Shown here: piece by piece, positions 23,439 to 35,669 of the stretch
Numbering within the stretch: position 1 is the first letter of the stretch
How the letters are laid out: each line of letters opens with the position of its first letter
Assembly: GCA_000320545.1 (NCBI GenBank)
Contig: ADNK01000094.1
Span: 1 to 64,000 of the forward strand
Direction of reading: 5' to 3'
Length of the DNA stretch: 64,000 nucleotides
DNA from: Bigelowiella natans CCMP2755
Lineage: Eukaryota; Cercozoa; Chlorarachniophyceae
The notes under the pieces: model-generated
The model's database searches: none
The model's input: the letters and a program-made list of their open reading frames with translations, nothing else
What the model was told of the DNA's origin: nothing
Program-made: the position numbers and the translations under genes

Positions 23439-24943
23439 TTAAAACCGAATACACGATACACATGATACGTGCTCTACCTGGCGGACAGGAAGAATGCCCC
23501 AGAGATATTGTGTGTCAAGATCACTGATATCCGGCTGGTAGGAGAACCCTAAACGCTCTGCGAGAGCTTTGCTCCTAACGTTGTCTTTCATCGTACTGTT
23601 GAAAAATAGGAAACTAGATGGTGAAGATGCGCTGAACTTTGGGAAAAAACTCGTTTTATATGGAATTTCATGCATGATGTGATTTTCCGTGGCATTCCTC
23701 TCCGTGACAATAAAAGACGTGGTGGTTAAGTAAATGACTGCCTTAGACAACAGCCACAGCGAAAGTATCTATATTTTAAAGGGTCAAAGTGTGTTGCTGA
23801 CCTAATGTCGAGATGATCTAGGTGCAATTCATCTTCAGCAACCCGAATTATATGCTGCATGCCTCTTGTGGCGATGCCTTTTCCCTGAGCGTCTTTTGTC
23901 AGCCAGTACCCTAGATAACCGCATTTTCGTTTCCAATCGATGATGTTTATTGCCATTATTCCCTTTACTCTACCGTTGACCTTTCGAAAAATAAGTTAAA
24001 AGTTAAGGATTTAACGATAGAAACAACGCATATATGTAATATATAGCATAGACTGTGTCTATAGTTTCAATTGAACCCAAATCATGCACGCGTAGTGAAG
24101 GAGAAACACTAAAATCACCTCAACTGCCATCACCAGCCCTTTGGCAGTTTGCATCTTCCAAATCCAATAATCCACATTATATCCCACTTCGCGAATGCTC
24201 TGAGTTGGGGGCAGGAATGTAAATAGTAGCGTGTTAATATTCTCCGACAGCATTCAAGGCTATGCTAGATCATTATTACTGTAAAAGCCCCCCTCATCTG
24301 TGGAAGCCAGCGCTCGAGGTGCTCCCTGAAACAAAGAGTACTCAGTGATGAAGAACCGTTGGCACGGTCATCGTGAACCTGTTCGAATCAATTGCCTCAA
24401 AGATAGATTCCGTGTCCGCTTTACAAACAGGACGAACGACCACGGACGCCCCCTTGGCCTCGAATTGCGCTTCGAATCTATTGGCCTGAATGGGGTCGTT
24501 GCTGCCTGCAGCAACCTGTGGCTAGACAGGAGGGTTGGAATTAGTTTTCGACCAAAGTTACAATAATTACGATGAATGCAAGAATATATGCAATGATAAC
24601 AATAAAATCCACAATGTGGTGTGTTGGAGGATGTAGAGAGGGAAAACTGAAAATAAGTATTTACTGGGTACATGACGATGCCAGCAGGGTGGCTCCCTCC
24701 TACTAGCTTAGAAGGCGTCGCTTTGTGTCTCAAAACGAGAGATTTTGGAAATTTACTGCTTTTGAATAGATCTCTTTCATTTTTAGGCATTCTAATCATC
24801 CTCGTCGAAAGGGAATTCAGCCGGGGGTGCGTTACGATTGACCGAAGGCGTGTACGCGATGCTAAAGGTCCTGCATTTCCTCTATAAGAGCTTTCTGCTA
24901 GGTTGTAGATTAAGACACTGAAGATAACTAGAAAGCACATCAT
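23439..24943 (-). CDS. GNAT N-acetyltransferase, RimJ/RimL type
   Basis: Predicted to transfer acetyl from acetyl-CoA to an N-terminal or other amine. Minus-strand exons in order: about 24675-24943; 24360-24515 beginning VAAGSNDPIQANRFEAQFEA and containing ASVVVRPVCKADTESIFEAI; about 24280-24320 (EHLERWLPQM); about 24135-24203; about 23800-23985; and about 23480-23600. They follow the RimJ/RimL order: LRP---AD---F-AI, the WLP segment, IDW followed by CGYLGYWL, then the acetyl-CoA-binding loop AQGKGIAT (Q/R-x2-G-x-G/A type), and finally KALAERLGF. The first exon begins MMCFLVIFSVLIYNLAES, which looks like a signal peptide or membrane anchor followed by an Arg/Ser-rich stretch. It could route the enzyme to the ER or plastid, but that exon's link is less certain. 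The 3' end beyond PVRQ may involve another exon. Confidence 0.8.
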
Positions 24944-25240
24944 TATGTGAAGGGGAACAAAAGACGAGCGGCGTGCCTCCTTCCTTAAAAGAGGTCCAAG
25001 ATTTCAGTCTCGGCCTCCACCTCGTGGTGAGGCAGGCATGCTGTTCCTCTGGTAGTGGTGCTCCTTCTTGGGAGTTTCCCCGTACAACAAGAAGCGACAA
25101 GCAGATTGAGTTGTCGCTCATTGATAAATGTCATAACACATGTCAAACGGGCCTATTTCTACAAGCGACAACACAAGAAGAGTTGTCGTACACCGAAATT
25201 TGTTCAGACTCCCAGCGCTCGGGATCGAAGGAAGATTCGG

Positions 25241-27271
25241 ATGATCGGCAGGAGGGTGGGGATCAAGCGGCCGCTGCTGTTTCCCTTTACAGCATCTTGG
25301 CGAAGACCGGCAGGGCCGGCGCTGAGGACACTCCTCTCATCCTCAGCCCATTATGGTGGTGAAGCAGGAGGAGCGCCTCAAAGCGATGCACGGATCTACC
25401 GACTGGCTTTGACCGGAGGTGAACCCTCTGCTGTCGGAGAGGCGTTATGACATGGCAGTTTTCATCAACTTCACCCCTGAATCAGGCCCTTGTGGAGGAA
25501 AGTCGAGCGCTTTGGCTCGGATAAATCAACGTCTCACTTCTCTGGGTAAAATTAATGAAAATAGCTGGTTAAGGCAATCCCAGCGAAGATAGAAAAAACA
25601 TCCGATTTAGAACCATCAATTCTTAGGTTTTGACGTATACTGTGTTCCAGAGGCTGCGACTATATTCGGTAGTGGCCAAATGATTGCTCTATCACAGAAA
25701 ATGCTCTGAATCATGGAAATGCTATCAGGCACAGCAGGATTGAATTGGGGCGCAATTACTCCTGAAGGTAGGTGTGTACACGTTGGACAAAAAGTGAAGG
25801 AAATTATGAGGATAATTGTAAGATACGCGCACCTATTGAATGTGAATACCTCTCGCATCCCCCCTCAATCCTATAGAGGCGTGGGTGGCACAGAAAGAAC
25901 TCTTCCGCACGCAAATGAGGCTGGAGGACAGCTTTGTCAACATTTCCCGGTAATGGTGATTTCGAAAATACTACTTTGAGACGATTTGTTGGATCGCCTT
26001 GTTATGACTAGACAAGACTTCTACTATTTCAAAATTTGTAGTGATGATCCAATTAACTGATCAGAAACCACCACAATCATATATGCACACACACACACAC
26101 ACACATGGCCACACATATAATAAATATAGTGTGTATGTGTGTGACATGTGAGTATTTGGCGCATCTATCAATATAAACAGGTTGAATGAGAAAAAAAGTA
26201 CCGTGCTACTATGCGACAGAGGTGCTTGATTCTTACGTCAGAATTCATCATCATGATCACCACAGAGTCATCATCGTCGTTCCCGGTTACTAGGTTTGAT
26301 GGATGGGAGCGCGTATATGCCTCAAGGCAAATTTGAGGAAATGGTCAACAAGGTTGGCGAGGATGTTGGTGATATCAAATATGGGAGGTCTGCATCATCA
26401 ACTTTCCCTTCTTAATTTTACATCGAGATTGCGAATTAGAGCAGCGATAGTACTTATTGAATATAGGTATACGTCCATTACTCGGTTTTTGTTTCGAGCT
26501 TAGTGGCTTTGAATAGCGGGGGGGGGTGGAGGGGGGGGGGCCGTTCCTCCAACTTTCCGTTGGACTCCAACTTTCCGTTGGAAATAAATATTCTCACATC
26601 AATCCCCATCCCGAGTCGATAATTTGTTTTTAATCGGCAGATACGATGCGGTGATACACATGGTCACAGCCGCCATAGGAGCTGAGAAATACTACACGCT
26701 CGAAAACAACGAAGCAAGGTAGGATGGATGCGGATGACGATGACAACAATGGTGATAATGATGGTGACAATGATGGTGATAATAATGGTGATGATAGTAC
26801 TAGTCGCAGCTACAGGGGAGTGCGGAAATCGCTGGCGCGCATTATTAAACAGCATATAGAGATAATAGTGGGTGAGAAAGTAAAAAATGGTGGTATCAAG
26901 TACATTCGATAGATAATGTAACCAGCCAACAATACATGCGTGTTTATTGATGAATAGACATGAGTCAAGGGAGCAAGCTGGCCAGCTCGATCGACGGCTG
27001 CGAGATGCATATGTCGGGGTATGAGAATCAAAGCCACAAGAGACTCTCCAAGCAGTACTAATGTCTATTTACAACCGAGAATCACGCCTGCTTGTTGTTA
27101 ATACTTTCCCATGCGGTGCGGAGAGAGGAAGGTTGCGTGACGGCTTTCTTCCTTTCGTATGTATGTGTATAATGTCTTTCCGGACAGGTCAACTCGCACT
27201 TCATCATACCAAACCGCGAAGAGTGGAGCTTCGATGACAAAGTTAGTTTTGATTCTGTGTTGTAGTTGTCG

Positions 27272-27303
<32 letters not shown>

Positions 27304-27398
27304 CCTCTTCTTCCTCCTCCTATGGTATGACATGGCTCCAGGCTGCTAGATTCGAAATGTGACAGGATGAGTGAATTGATTTTATGATGCCGTATGTC

Positions 27399-27478
<80 letters not shown>

Positions 27479-27625
27479 ATTCGAAGGGCTTTGAGTGTGG
27501 TGAGTACTGACACTATCGTCAATCTGTAAACAAATTGCATCATCGTTCACCACTTTTAAGGTGAACAGCGCTGTCGACCGTGTTTGCCAGATTGTGGGAG
27601 TGCCTGTGCAGGGCATTAGGAAGTA

Positions 27626-27664
<39 letters not shown>

Positions 27665-27885
27665 GTGATGAGTTTACCCATCGTTGCCGCCTGTCGTGGT
27701 AGTGGCTGGGATGAATCGATAATCTATACACTGATGATATTCTGCTGCTGTTCCCTTCTCCGCCTAGATATTTTTCACTGAAGTCTGTACCGGAAAGGCT
27801 CCCCATTCCAGAGCAGCAGTTCGTTGTTGATTACACGTATCTTCAAAGTAGGGTTCTTCTAATGTTTTTTGGACTTTCTTCTTCT

Positions 27886-27931
<46 letters not shown>

Positions 27932-28686
27932 CGCTCGCTCGCTCGCCCGGTCGTTCTGATATTAAGCCTATTCTCCGCTAAACTCAATGACCACGTGTTG
28001 GTGAGGCAATCCCGCGCACCAGCATAACAATGGATGCTATATAGCTTGCAACACTCACACATGTCACTTGCTAGCAGAAGCATCTTGCGACGAGGATAGC
28101 GCCAACAGCAGCAGTGTAGGACCACGTTCCCGAGTGCAGAAACGCACGGAAATCCCACCGCAATCCAGCCTCGAAAGTGCTTTACGCGTGGCAGCTGCCC
28201 AGCCTCTGAACATCAGCTACAGCCTCAGAGAGGAGGAGGAGTATCACGGTAGCAGGCGTTTGAGAGAATTGTGGAACTTCTTCTTTTTGCGTCGAACAAG
28301 TAGCACAGCTACGTCAATCGCAACATACGCGCCCCCTTTCTCATGGGGCAGCAGCAGTGCCATGATGCTGGTGGTTGTTGCTGTTGTTGTTGTTGTCGAT
28401 ATGCTTCTTCTCACCCGCCGTATTTGTCGCCTTGCCACCCGAAAATAGGCTTCCAAAATCTAACTACAAGCTCGCGCATCATCTCCAAGAAGGAATACCA
28501 GATATTGAAGACAAAGCCCATGGATCACACTGTTGAAACGAGACGATGGAGAAGGGTAAATGAAGAGAAGAAACACCACTGACAGAAATACACACATCCC
28601 ACCCTCCTGCCCCCCCCTCTTTCTCTCTTTTCTCTGTCTCTGTCTCACTTTCTCCCCCCCTCTTTACGTGCGCGCGCGTGTATGTT

Positions 28687-28720
<34 letters not shown>

Positions 28721-29352
28721 GTGTGTGTCACTATCATATAGGTATTCATGCATGAAGAGTACATCTTTGAGATTGACCTCGTCCTCGGCCCAAAGGGTGC
28801 TGCTTCTTATGCCTCTGATATGCATGCACACGGACAGCATCATCATAGGCCCTGCTCGCATTTCTGACAAATACGTTTCGTCATTTTCTGGATGAGTTAC
28901 TACCGTTTCGAGACCCCGCTTTCGGATTCCGCCATCAACACCAAATACGCGTCGTTGTGCAGGCTAGCCCCGGTAGCAATGATACTGAGAGTTGATGTTT
29001 GTGCAGGTTTGGATCACGTGAAGCTTGCGGTGGAGTGCGAAAATCTAAATTCGAAGGTGTGAATGTGATGTGCTTGTAGCGCCGCATGAGCTGCTTTTTA
29101 CTGCTGCTGGTTGAGGAGGGGGGGGGGGGGGGGTTGTAAACGCTTTTTGGGAGCTCTTCAATTGTGCCCAGACAGCAAAATGAAAGTGCTCGCTGCTATA
29201 AGGCAACTTCTCCCCATCGGGCATATTTACTTTATCAGGTGGATTTCCCCCCTTTCTTGGAGGTCGGAGATGAAGTCACGAACGACGAAAGGTTGCAACA
29301 AAAGGAGTTCATTGAGGGAGTCGTCACGTCATTGATGCATCTCTACAATTGA
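25241..29352 (+). CDS. TTD14-like P-loop NTPase with CYTH-like C-terminal domain
   Basis: Members of this family (Drosophila TTD14, needed for TRPL channel trafficking) pair an AAA_28 P-loop domain with a CYTH/triphosphate-tunnel-like domain. At least a dozen exons. The P-loop is assembled across an intron: RIYRLALTGG at 25388-25418 joins GPCGGKSSALARINQRL at 25486-25545. Then come VYCVPEAATIFGTAG, ELFRTQMRLEDSFVNI, VLLCDRG joined to LMDGSAYM, RYDAVIHMVTAAIGAEKYY plus TLENNEAR, SREQAGQLDRRLRDAY, HFIIPN, and AVDRVCQIVGVP. The C-terminal domain has SREEEEYHG-type and IISKKEYQIL, FMHEEYIFEIDLVLG and VDFPPFLEVGDEVTND, in family order. Stop TGA is at 29350-29352. The ATG at 25241 gives an Arg-rich leader that could be mitochondrial. 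An apparent in-frame TGA near 25708 is removed by a GTAGTG...ATCAG intron of about 60 bases. Confidence 0.85.
26548..26584. repeat. Tandem 18-base palindromic element
   Basis: tccaactttccgttggac is repeated twice in a row, and each copy has complementary arms (tccaac and gttgga) around a short loop. It lies in a TTD14-like intron after a G-rich run (26518-26540). Confidence 0.75.
27397..27478 (+). repeat. (CT)n(GT)n compound microsatellite in a TTD14-like intron
   Basis: About 25 CT units (with one early interruption) directly followed by about 14 GT units. Related arrays in the same gene lie at 27265-27303 (TTG), 27629-27665 (GAT), 27891-27945 (CT then GCTC) and 28686-28720 (GT). Confidence 0.9.
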
Positions 29353-30217
29353 CTTCTGATTTTCTTGGTGATATTTCTCTTGCGGTGACTTACTATCTGC
29401 AACAACTCTAGGTATAGCAGCTGGCATCTAGCCATCAGCAGAGGGAAAGATAGCTAGAGGCCCAACCTTTACAGAATGTAATTGTTACTATATTGAGGTG
29501 GCAAGAAACGTTGAAACGTGTGTACAGAGCACTGACACATACTACATTAAGATTACAAATGATACAAGGCCTAGAATGCGAAATTTATATTTTCAGTAGG
29601 TGTGCGGCGCTACGATACAAATACTAACGAATAACCTGTTCACTTGTTTCTCTTGCATTCGTGCTAGTACGTCACTTGTGGACGATGTTGTAGCTACAAT
29701 ACTTTACAAAAGCGTATTTATGCTACCCATAAGGCTGCTCTTGGAAGTCCGCCAATAAAGCTTGGTAATCGGGAAAATGAATTCCCGCGCCAGCTCCTGT
29801 ACGATACGATATTTGCAACTAATTTGCGCAGATTTATTAGTACAGCAAACTGCAAAGCCATTGACATTCAGTAATGGAAGCTACTTTTCTATGCTTGGCA
29901 TAATCATTGGCTTAGTCTCATGCCAACATAGCTTGTTGCCATATGGGTATGCCATGCCCCGCCGCGTGCGTGTCGGTCGGCGATCCAATGTTGCATACAT
30001 GTGCATTGCATCACGCGCTGTTTGCGGGATCGGATATTATGGATGATCGATCGATGTGTAGCGCTCGCAAAGCGCCGTACTAACGACAGCCATCTCAACA
30101 ATGCATGCATGATTCATTCAGTATGGTGGTTTCTAAAAAAATACTATAAACTTAATTGCAGTTGATGTGCACGTATCCGTTCTTATTTTGAGCTCGAGAA
30201 GAACGAAGATAAATCAT
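29353..30217. other. Tail-to-tail spacer
   Basis: AT-rich at first, then with TGCA/CATG words near 29990-30115. No exon chain or motif recognised. Confidence 0.5.
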
Positions 30218-31109
30218 CTAGTCCCGACTACGCTGTCCAGCACCGGCGTCGGTTTTCTTACTACCAAAGAGAATCTCCTCGACCCCTGTAGCAGAACGCA
30301 GAAATCATCATAGATTCGATTTAAGAAAGACAGAGAATCAGGGAAAAAAATGTTGTGACATAATTAACACACGCACGACCTTGCCCAGCTGGGTTATAGC
30401 TACCACCAGCTGCTAAATACTCGGGGCAGGGTCTGTACACTTTAATTGGCCACCAAGGAAAAACTAGAGCAAGACCTCCCATTTGATTTCCTTGACCGTT
30501 GCATCCCCAATCTGGGCCTCCGATCTACAGGTAATGGTGATACGGAATCAAATTAGAGCCAGAGTCTCTGTAAACGTCGTGCTAATACCTTCCCACACCC
30601 AGGACATTTTTGCTCAGGCTCGGAAAATTCTTCCCTCAAACCTGCTTCGGCCTCTGGCAAAATTCCCTGTACATTATGACGATATATAGATGGGGGTAAG
30701 ATGGCATAATCGTCCTAGAATATATTCTTAGCGACAGAAAACGACAAGTAAAGAGAATCTTTGAAAGACCAAAGAGGCTTTCGTGTAGTTGCTATTTCCA
30801 CCATTTCGCTCATCGAACTTATACTAATCATTCATCAAATAAGGAGAGTTTGACCGAATCTTGGGAGCCGTCAAGGTTCTCTGACTCTGACCGGACCAAA
30901 TGGCGCCTAAGCCCTTGGTGGAAAGGCTTGCTCACAACCGACGTCGCTGGAGATACGAATCGGGATGGCCGGCAGGCGATGGCCTTTCTGCTCGCAACAT
31001 TGGCCATAGCCAGAGGCTTGGATGTGGATGTAAATGTCAGAGCAAAAAGAGATACGATCCCGCAGAGAACGCCAATGAAAACAATAGAAGGAAGCCTGTG
31101 GTTCGTCAT
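30218..31109 (-). CDS. Putative plastid-targeted protein of unknown function
   Basis: Exon 1 begins with ATG at 31109 and encodes a signal-peptide-like core (VFIGVLCGIVSLFALTF) followed by a Ser/Ala/Lys/Arg-rich stretch with almost no acidic residues (SKPLAMANVASRKAIACRPS). This two-part leader is typical of nucleus-encoded plastid proteins in secondary algae. No Phe is obvious at the predicted cleavage site. Later exons: 30589-30666 (LPEAEAGLREEFSEP, then CPGCGK), 30380-30524 (IGGPDWGCNGQGNQMGGLAL, FPWWPIKVYRPCPEYLAAGG) and 30218-30285 (GVEEILFG). Joins 30589/30524 and 30380/30285 keep frame. The stop is TAG at 30218-30220. The mature part is small, with Cys pairs that could bind metal. I recall similar FPWWPIK--RPCP proteins from algae, but cannot name a family or function. 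The link from exon 1 (near 30858) to 30666 is probable, not proven. Confidence 0.65.
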
Positions 31110-31299
31110 TGTTGCGGGGGGGGGTGAATACGACTTCTCGTAGGGATAACGGAGGAGGTGTATTGAGGGGATTTTGTGCCTGCGACCTGCGACTAACATC
31201 TCTCTTTACCACAAAAATTTGCCATTTTCCAGTTGCGACAATGAATATTCCCATTTTCCACGCTCAAATGAAGGCGAATGCTTGATGCTACTACTTGAA

Positions 31300-31711
31300 T
31301 CGGTAAAGAAAAGTACGACAGCACATGGTATTCATTGTCTCAGGGCTAAAATATCACATGTTGGTTGGTTTAATTCCCACAAGACCTGTAAGTGCTCACA
31401 GGAAGGAATCACAGGCTTTCAATACGAGTGCGACAAAGAATATCGACTGTTCTGGATCCAAATGGGATCCATTCCAGGATGACCTCGGCAGCGGAAAGAA
31501 AGCCGAGCTCCGCCGAGAGCTGAGAAGACGACGAAAGGTTTCTAGGACTAGCGACGATAAGTTATCCTTACGATCTAAACTCCTTTTTGGTAAAAGCTTT
31601 ACTCACGTCGTCGGCGACTGGCTGAGGTCAATGCAGAGGCGGAATAAGAAGCATGATAAGTATAGGAGTACTAGTTTTTGTCGCGTACACATCTCGCTAT
31701 CTTGTTCGTGA
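31300..31711 (+). CDS. Hypothetical basic protein
   Basis: An open plus-strand frame (about 31325-31711) with good coding character: KWDPFQDDLGSGKKAELRRE, a run of Arg/Lys (LRRRRKVSRTSDDK) and FGKSFTHVVGDWLRSMQRRN. An upstream short exon near 31230-31290 (MNIPIFHAQM) may provide the start. It is divergent from the putative plastid gene. No family is recognised. Confidence 0.4.
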
Positions 31712-32800
31712 ATGATGACGGTGAGAATCCAGAGCGCATGTCAATAGCAAGTTTTTGCTTCATTTTTCCAGCCATTCATGTTCAGCTATACTACAGATTA
31801 GAGTCAGTGTAACCAAGACTTCATTTCTTATCTTTCCGAGGTGCTAATGTGCGCTCGTGCTCTACTGTGTAATCTGAAAATTGCAATTTGCACAGTCTTT
31901 CGAAGGCCATAGATGTACATTTGCTCGATTATATAATGCGATACCAACAGAGCTAGAAAATGCGCATGAGATGACTATAGACACGGCAAATTCATGCGAG
32001 ATGTCAGCGGCATAAATTTGCACATGGAACAGACTCGAGGCGCACCCTATTAATTCTTGATATGCTACTGCATTTTGCTTGCATCAAGTCATACTCTCAC
32101 AGCGTAACTATATGCCAGAATTAGCTGTAATCACTCGTGCTTCCTCCCCAGATGGGTCCATTGATCCTTCCCTGCATATCCTCCTGAAGCGCTCGTTTGT
32201 TGCCCATGTCCATCCGATCCCGCACAGCTCCGCGCTGACTTCGCTCTGTCCGTATCTATAGGATACGCGTGGGCATCATATATGAATATACATCCATGCT
32301 GATGTGCTACTGCTTCTCTGCAAAGGTCATAGCTTTACTACTACCTTTTCCATAGTATCCTGGTATACAGACTGGCCCATCTTGCGATCTTGGGATGCGT
32401 GCTAATCATAAATAAAGGAGACATAAATGCGGTGTTGGAGGGGTGGTATAGTCAGTAAAAAGGAGAGAAGAGAAGGAGTAAGGACGGAGATCCATGCCGC
32501 TTTCTCCTCCTCGTCCTCCCCTCCTCTTCCTCCTCCTTCTTATCTCGTTCCGACTGGCTTCCCCATTCCCTTCTCCTCAATTTCGATCATGGCATATGAT
32601 TCGTTTTTGTCTTACGAAGACGTCTGCCTCGTGATTCGGGTCCTCCTCTCCATCCTAGTGCGCACATACGCACACGGACACCAAAACATACAGAAATATT
32701 GCGCGCTGTGAATACGAATAAATTACGAACTACAGGGAAATCCCTCTCCTTTGCCAAGCGTCAACATGCTACTCTCATGTTCTCCCATCTGCTTTTCTTT
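31712..32800. other. Spacer without a supported gene
   Basis: TGCA/CATG-flavoured sequence to about 32100, then C/T-rich sequence with unremarkable open frames. No splice-consistent exon chain seen. Confidence 0.45.
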
Positions 32801-33633
32801 TTATATATTGCTCATATCGACCTCTTTGATCAGTCCATACCGCATGCCTCCTAAACCTTGCTTCCTTTCCTCCTGCGACAAGGTGGTATGAAAAGAGGAA
32901 ATTTCAGTACATAGAGACTTCAACCACTTCTCCCTCTTTCCCCCAAACCCTATCCAATGATGATTAAACACTATATTTATCTCCTTGCACACCTTTTTTT
33001 GCGCTTTGTATAAATCGTGCGCCGACGGTTTGGACGGGTCAACATAATCAGGTTCTTTTCTGAAATGAGGGTTATTTCCGAGAAGATAAAAGCATATTAC
33101 ACGTGCCATGCATGTACACGGATGATGGAGCCATGCAAAAAATACGGTCTGATAAAAAATTAAATTTAAAAAGTAGTCGCTGTTGATGATATTCCTGCTA
33201 CTTTTGCTTTTCCTTCTCCTCTTCCGTAGGATAGAATCCGATTTGACCTTTATACACGCGACCTGATACGAAAAGCATTTGGTGTGGAAGAATGACAAAA
33301 ACATGGTTTCGCGCCTTGGCCTATTGATGATCTAAATAGCATCATCATCATCATCATCATCGTTATCTCCGTCGTTCATCACCATACTAACTTCCTCTTT
33401 TGTCGACAAAGCTACGCTACCTTCATTAATTCTCCTTTGAATCCTTTGACGCACCTGCTCCATCTCAAATTGCTCCGCCTTTTGCCACACATGCAATGAT
33501 AATGATAATGTAACACATGGAAGGAGAAAAAACATATGGAGGGCGAAAGGGTAAGAAAGAAAAAGAGAGAGAAGGGGGGGGGAGAGGGGTATGTGTGAGT
33601 GTGTGTGTGTGTGCGTGTGTGTGTGTGCGTGTA

Positions 33634-33730
<97 letters not shown>

Positions 33731-35208
33731 CAGGCAGAGAGAGAGAAACGAGAACTAATAAGGAAGCTGTATTCTTCTTGCTTGTTTCCTAGCAAACATC
33801 AAGATTAGCACCTGAATAGCCTGTAGTGACTGTTCCGAGAAAGGCGTATAGTCGATAATCGGCACCTGATAATATACGAATTAGAATAAATGAAACGGGG
33901 TTGGTATACTGTGCGAGTAACTGTGTGTGTATCATATGCCCGTGTATGAGCAAAACAAAGGCAACCATGAGGAGTTAAAACCAGGACAGGGATGTTGCCC
34001 CTCTCCGTTTGCTAATTCCTTTGTCATTATTCTGCATTTGTCACGCATCATGGCGCATATTGTAGGCCCGCACGCTCGCACACACATTCTCGTCGAGCGA
34101 TGAGGAATCCCCCGCCCCGCCTCCTACAGTCGCCTTTCTCTTTTCGCCTGTCCTCAGCCGCATAGCACCGTCGCCCCTTCCACCTGTAAAAATGATGTCA
34201 TGTGTGCATAGCATTTTTAGGAGAAATTGTAGGTTAGGCTTGTCTTCAACCTTTATTGGTAAAATTTGCGTTGCTTCGATTGGAATTGTGTGCCGAAGCC
34301 TGTAGCGACCTGCTTCCTGACTGTTGGCGAAGGTACCTACTCATCAGCTCCATGCGTTTTTTCATCTCCTCAAGTTGCTGTTTCAGTCGCTCGTTCTCCT
34401 TCACGACCCGAAGGACATTCTCGTGATAAGTTGTATCGTCATCACCGCCATTACCATCACCAACGTCTATACTCTTGGAGGACCGCCGTTTCTGCTCGAG
34501 ACGCCTTTCCTCTCCATCCTCGACAGATGACGACGAGCTTGAGGAGTAGGAGGAGGAAGAGGAGGAAGGACAAGACGATGAAGGGCTGCGGCGTTTGTCT
34601 TCCCTATGCTTCTGCCTTCTGCGATGATGGTGTCCTCGATGTCGACGATGCTTCTTGTGAGCCCGCTGCTTCCTATTGCCAGAGTTTCGAGAAGGTCTGC
34701 TGCACACGCGAAGAATATGTTCTCTGGTCAACAAGAGGAGACAACATTTACCACCGTGCTAGGATTGTTCATCATCATTTTCACCATCATCACCATCATT
34801 GTTAGAGCTATCATCACCACCACTGTCGTCAACAACCGCGCCACCACCATTGTCGCATAAACAAATTTTGTGAAAAAGGAAATTTAGCGGTACGGTCTGT
34901 CGCCTCTCCGTTCCTTGAGCGCTTTCGTTCTTTTGGATGCGGAGTGTTTTGGCGGCTTTTCCTCTGTGTAGCCTACCACTGTGGCCCCTTCCTCCTCTTG
35001 GACCTGGAGTTAAGTGAGCAAGTTATACCGTAGATTATCAGACATAGTATTCCTCTATGTAAACCAACCCGAATGAATGCCCGGGCCACTGGTGATGAGA
35101 CTGAAGATAAAAGATCTTCATTCTGTGCGGAGGATCGAATCCTGAAAAGGTGTTGGAGTTGACAACTGTAGATCGAGAAATGAAATCAGGATTGCAGGAA
35201 AGGAACGG

Positions 35209-35251
<43 letters not shown>

Positions 35252-35355
35252 TCGGACAACCCTGAACTGAGGAGAACCGTAAGGACAATCATTTTCTGCC
35301 ACATGTGAGAATCAATTGTGGCGGATCTCACAACAGGCGAGGGATAGCTGGCCAT
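32801..35355 (-). CDS. Arg/His/Ser-rich, coiled-coil protein, possibly RNA-associated
   Basis: Several minus-strand exons seem to form one gene. A likely start is ATG at 35355 (MASYPSPVVRSATIDSHMWQ). Other exons lie near 34883-35003 (EEEGATVVGYTEEKPPKHSA), 34246-34734, 34060-34185, 33810-33870 (VPIIDYTPFSEQSLQAIQ), 33332-33480 (AEQFEMEQVRQRIQRRINE) and 32801-33085. The large exon has an Arg/His/Lys-rich tract (HKKHRRHRGHHHRRRQKHRE), then poly-Ser, then a coiled coil (VVKENERLKQQLEEMKKRME). Such basic Ser-rich tracts occur in splicing and other nuclear RNA proteins, but no domain confirms that. The exon at 33332 ends in poly-Asp encoded by a (CAT)n-type repeat. Exon links are unproven and two genes are possible. 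Confidence 0.4.
33597..33719. repeat. (GT)n(GA)n compound microsatellite
   Basis: Interrupted GT repeats to about 33654, then GA repeats to about 33719. It lies in an intron of the minus-strand Arg/His/Ser-rich gene. Confidence 0.9.
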
Positions 35356-35669
35356 TTTGCTCTGCACGCCCCATTTCTCGAGAATTTGCTGCTTCGGGTG
35401 AGCGATCAGGTTCGGTTAGCTGCGAGCACCGCTGACGGGAAACGTGTACGTCGCGTTTGCGTGGTGAGACATAGATATTTTACATATTTCTCCATAAATT
35501 GGCTCCGTTTTCGTTCTTTAACCAAACAACGACCAGCATCAGAATTTGGCTTTTGTTAGTTTCTGTCAGTAATCGCCTGCTGAAAACTGCCACAAAATGA
35601 AATAAAATTGCCATCAATGACAAAGGCTTTTGGATTGGTTGCACAACTTGTGGGCATACTGAATGATAT

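Noticed and set aside
25706-25711. Selenocysteine or TGA recoding in the TTD14-like gene
   Set aside because: A 60-base GT-AG intron removes the TGA in frame, and TGA ends other genes, including this one.
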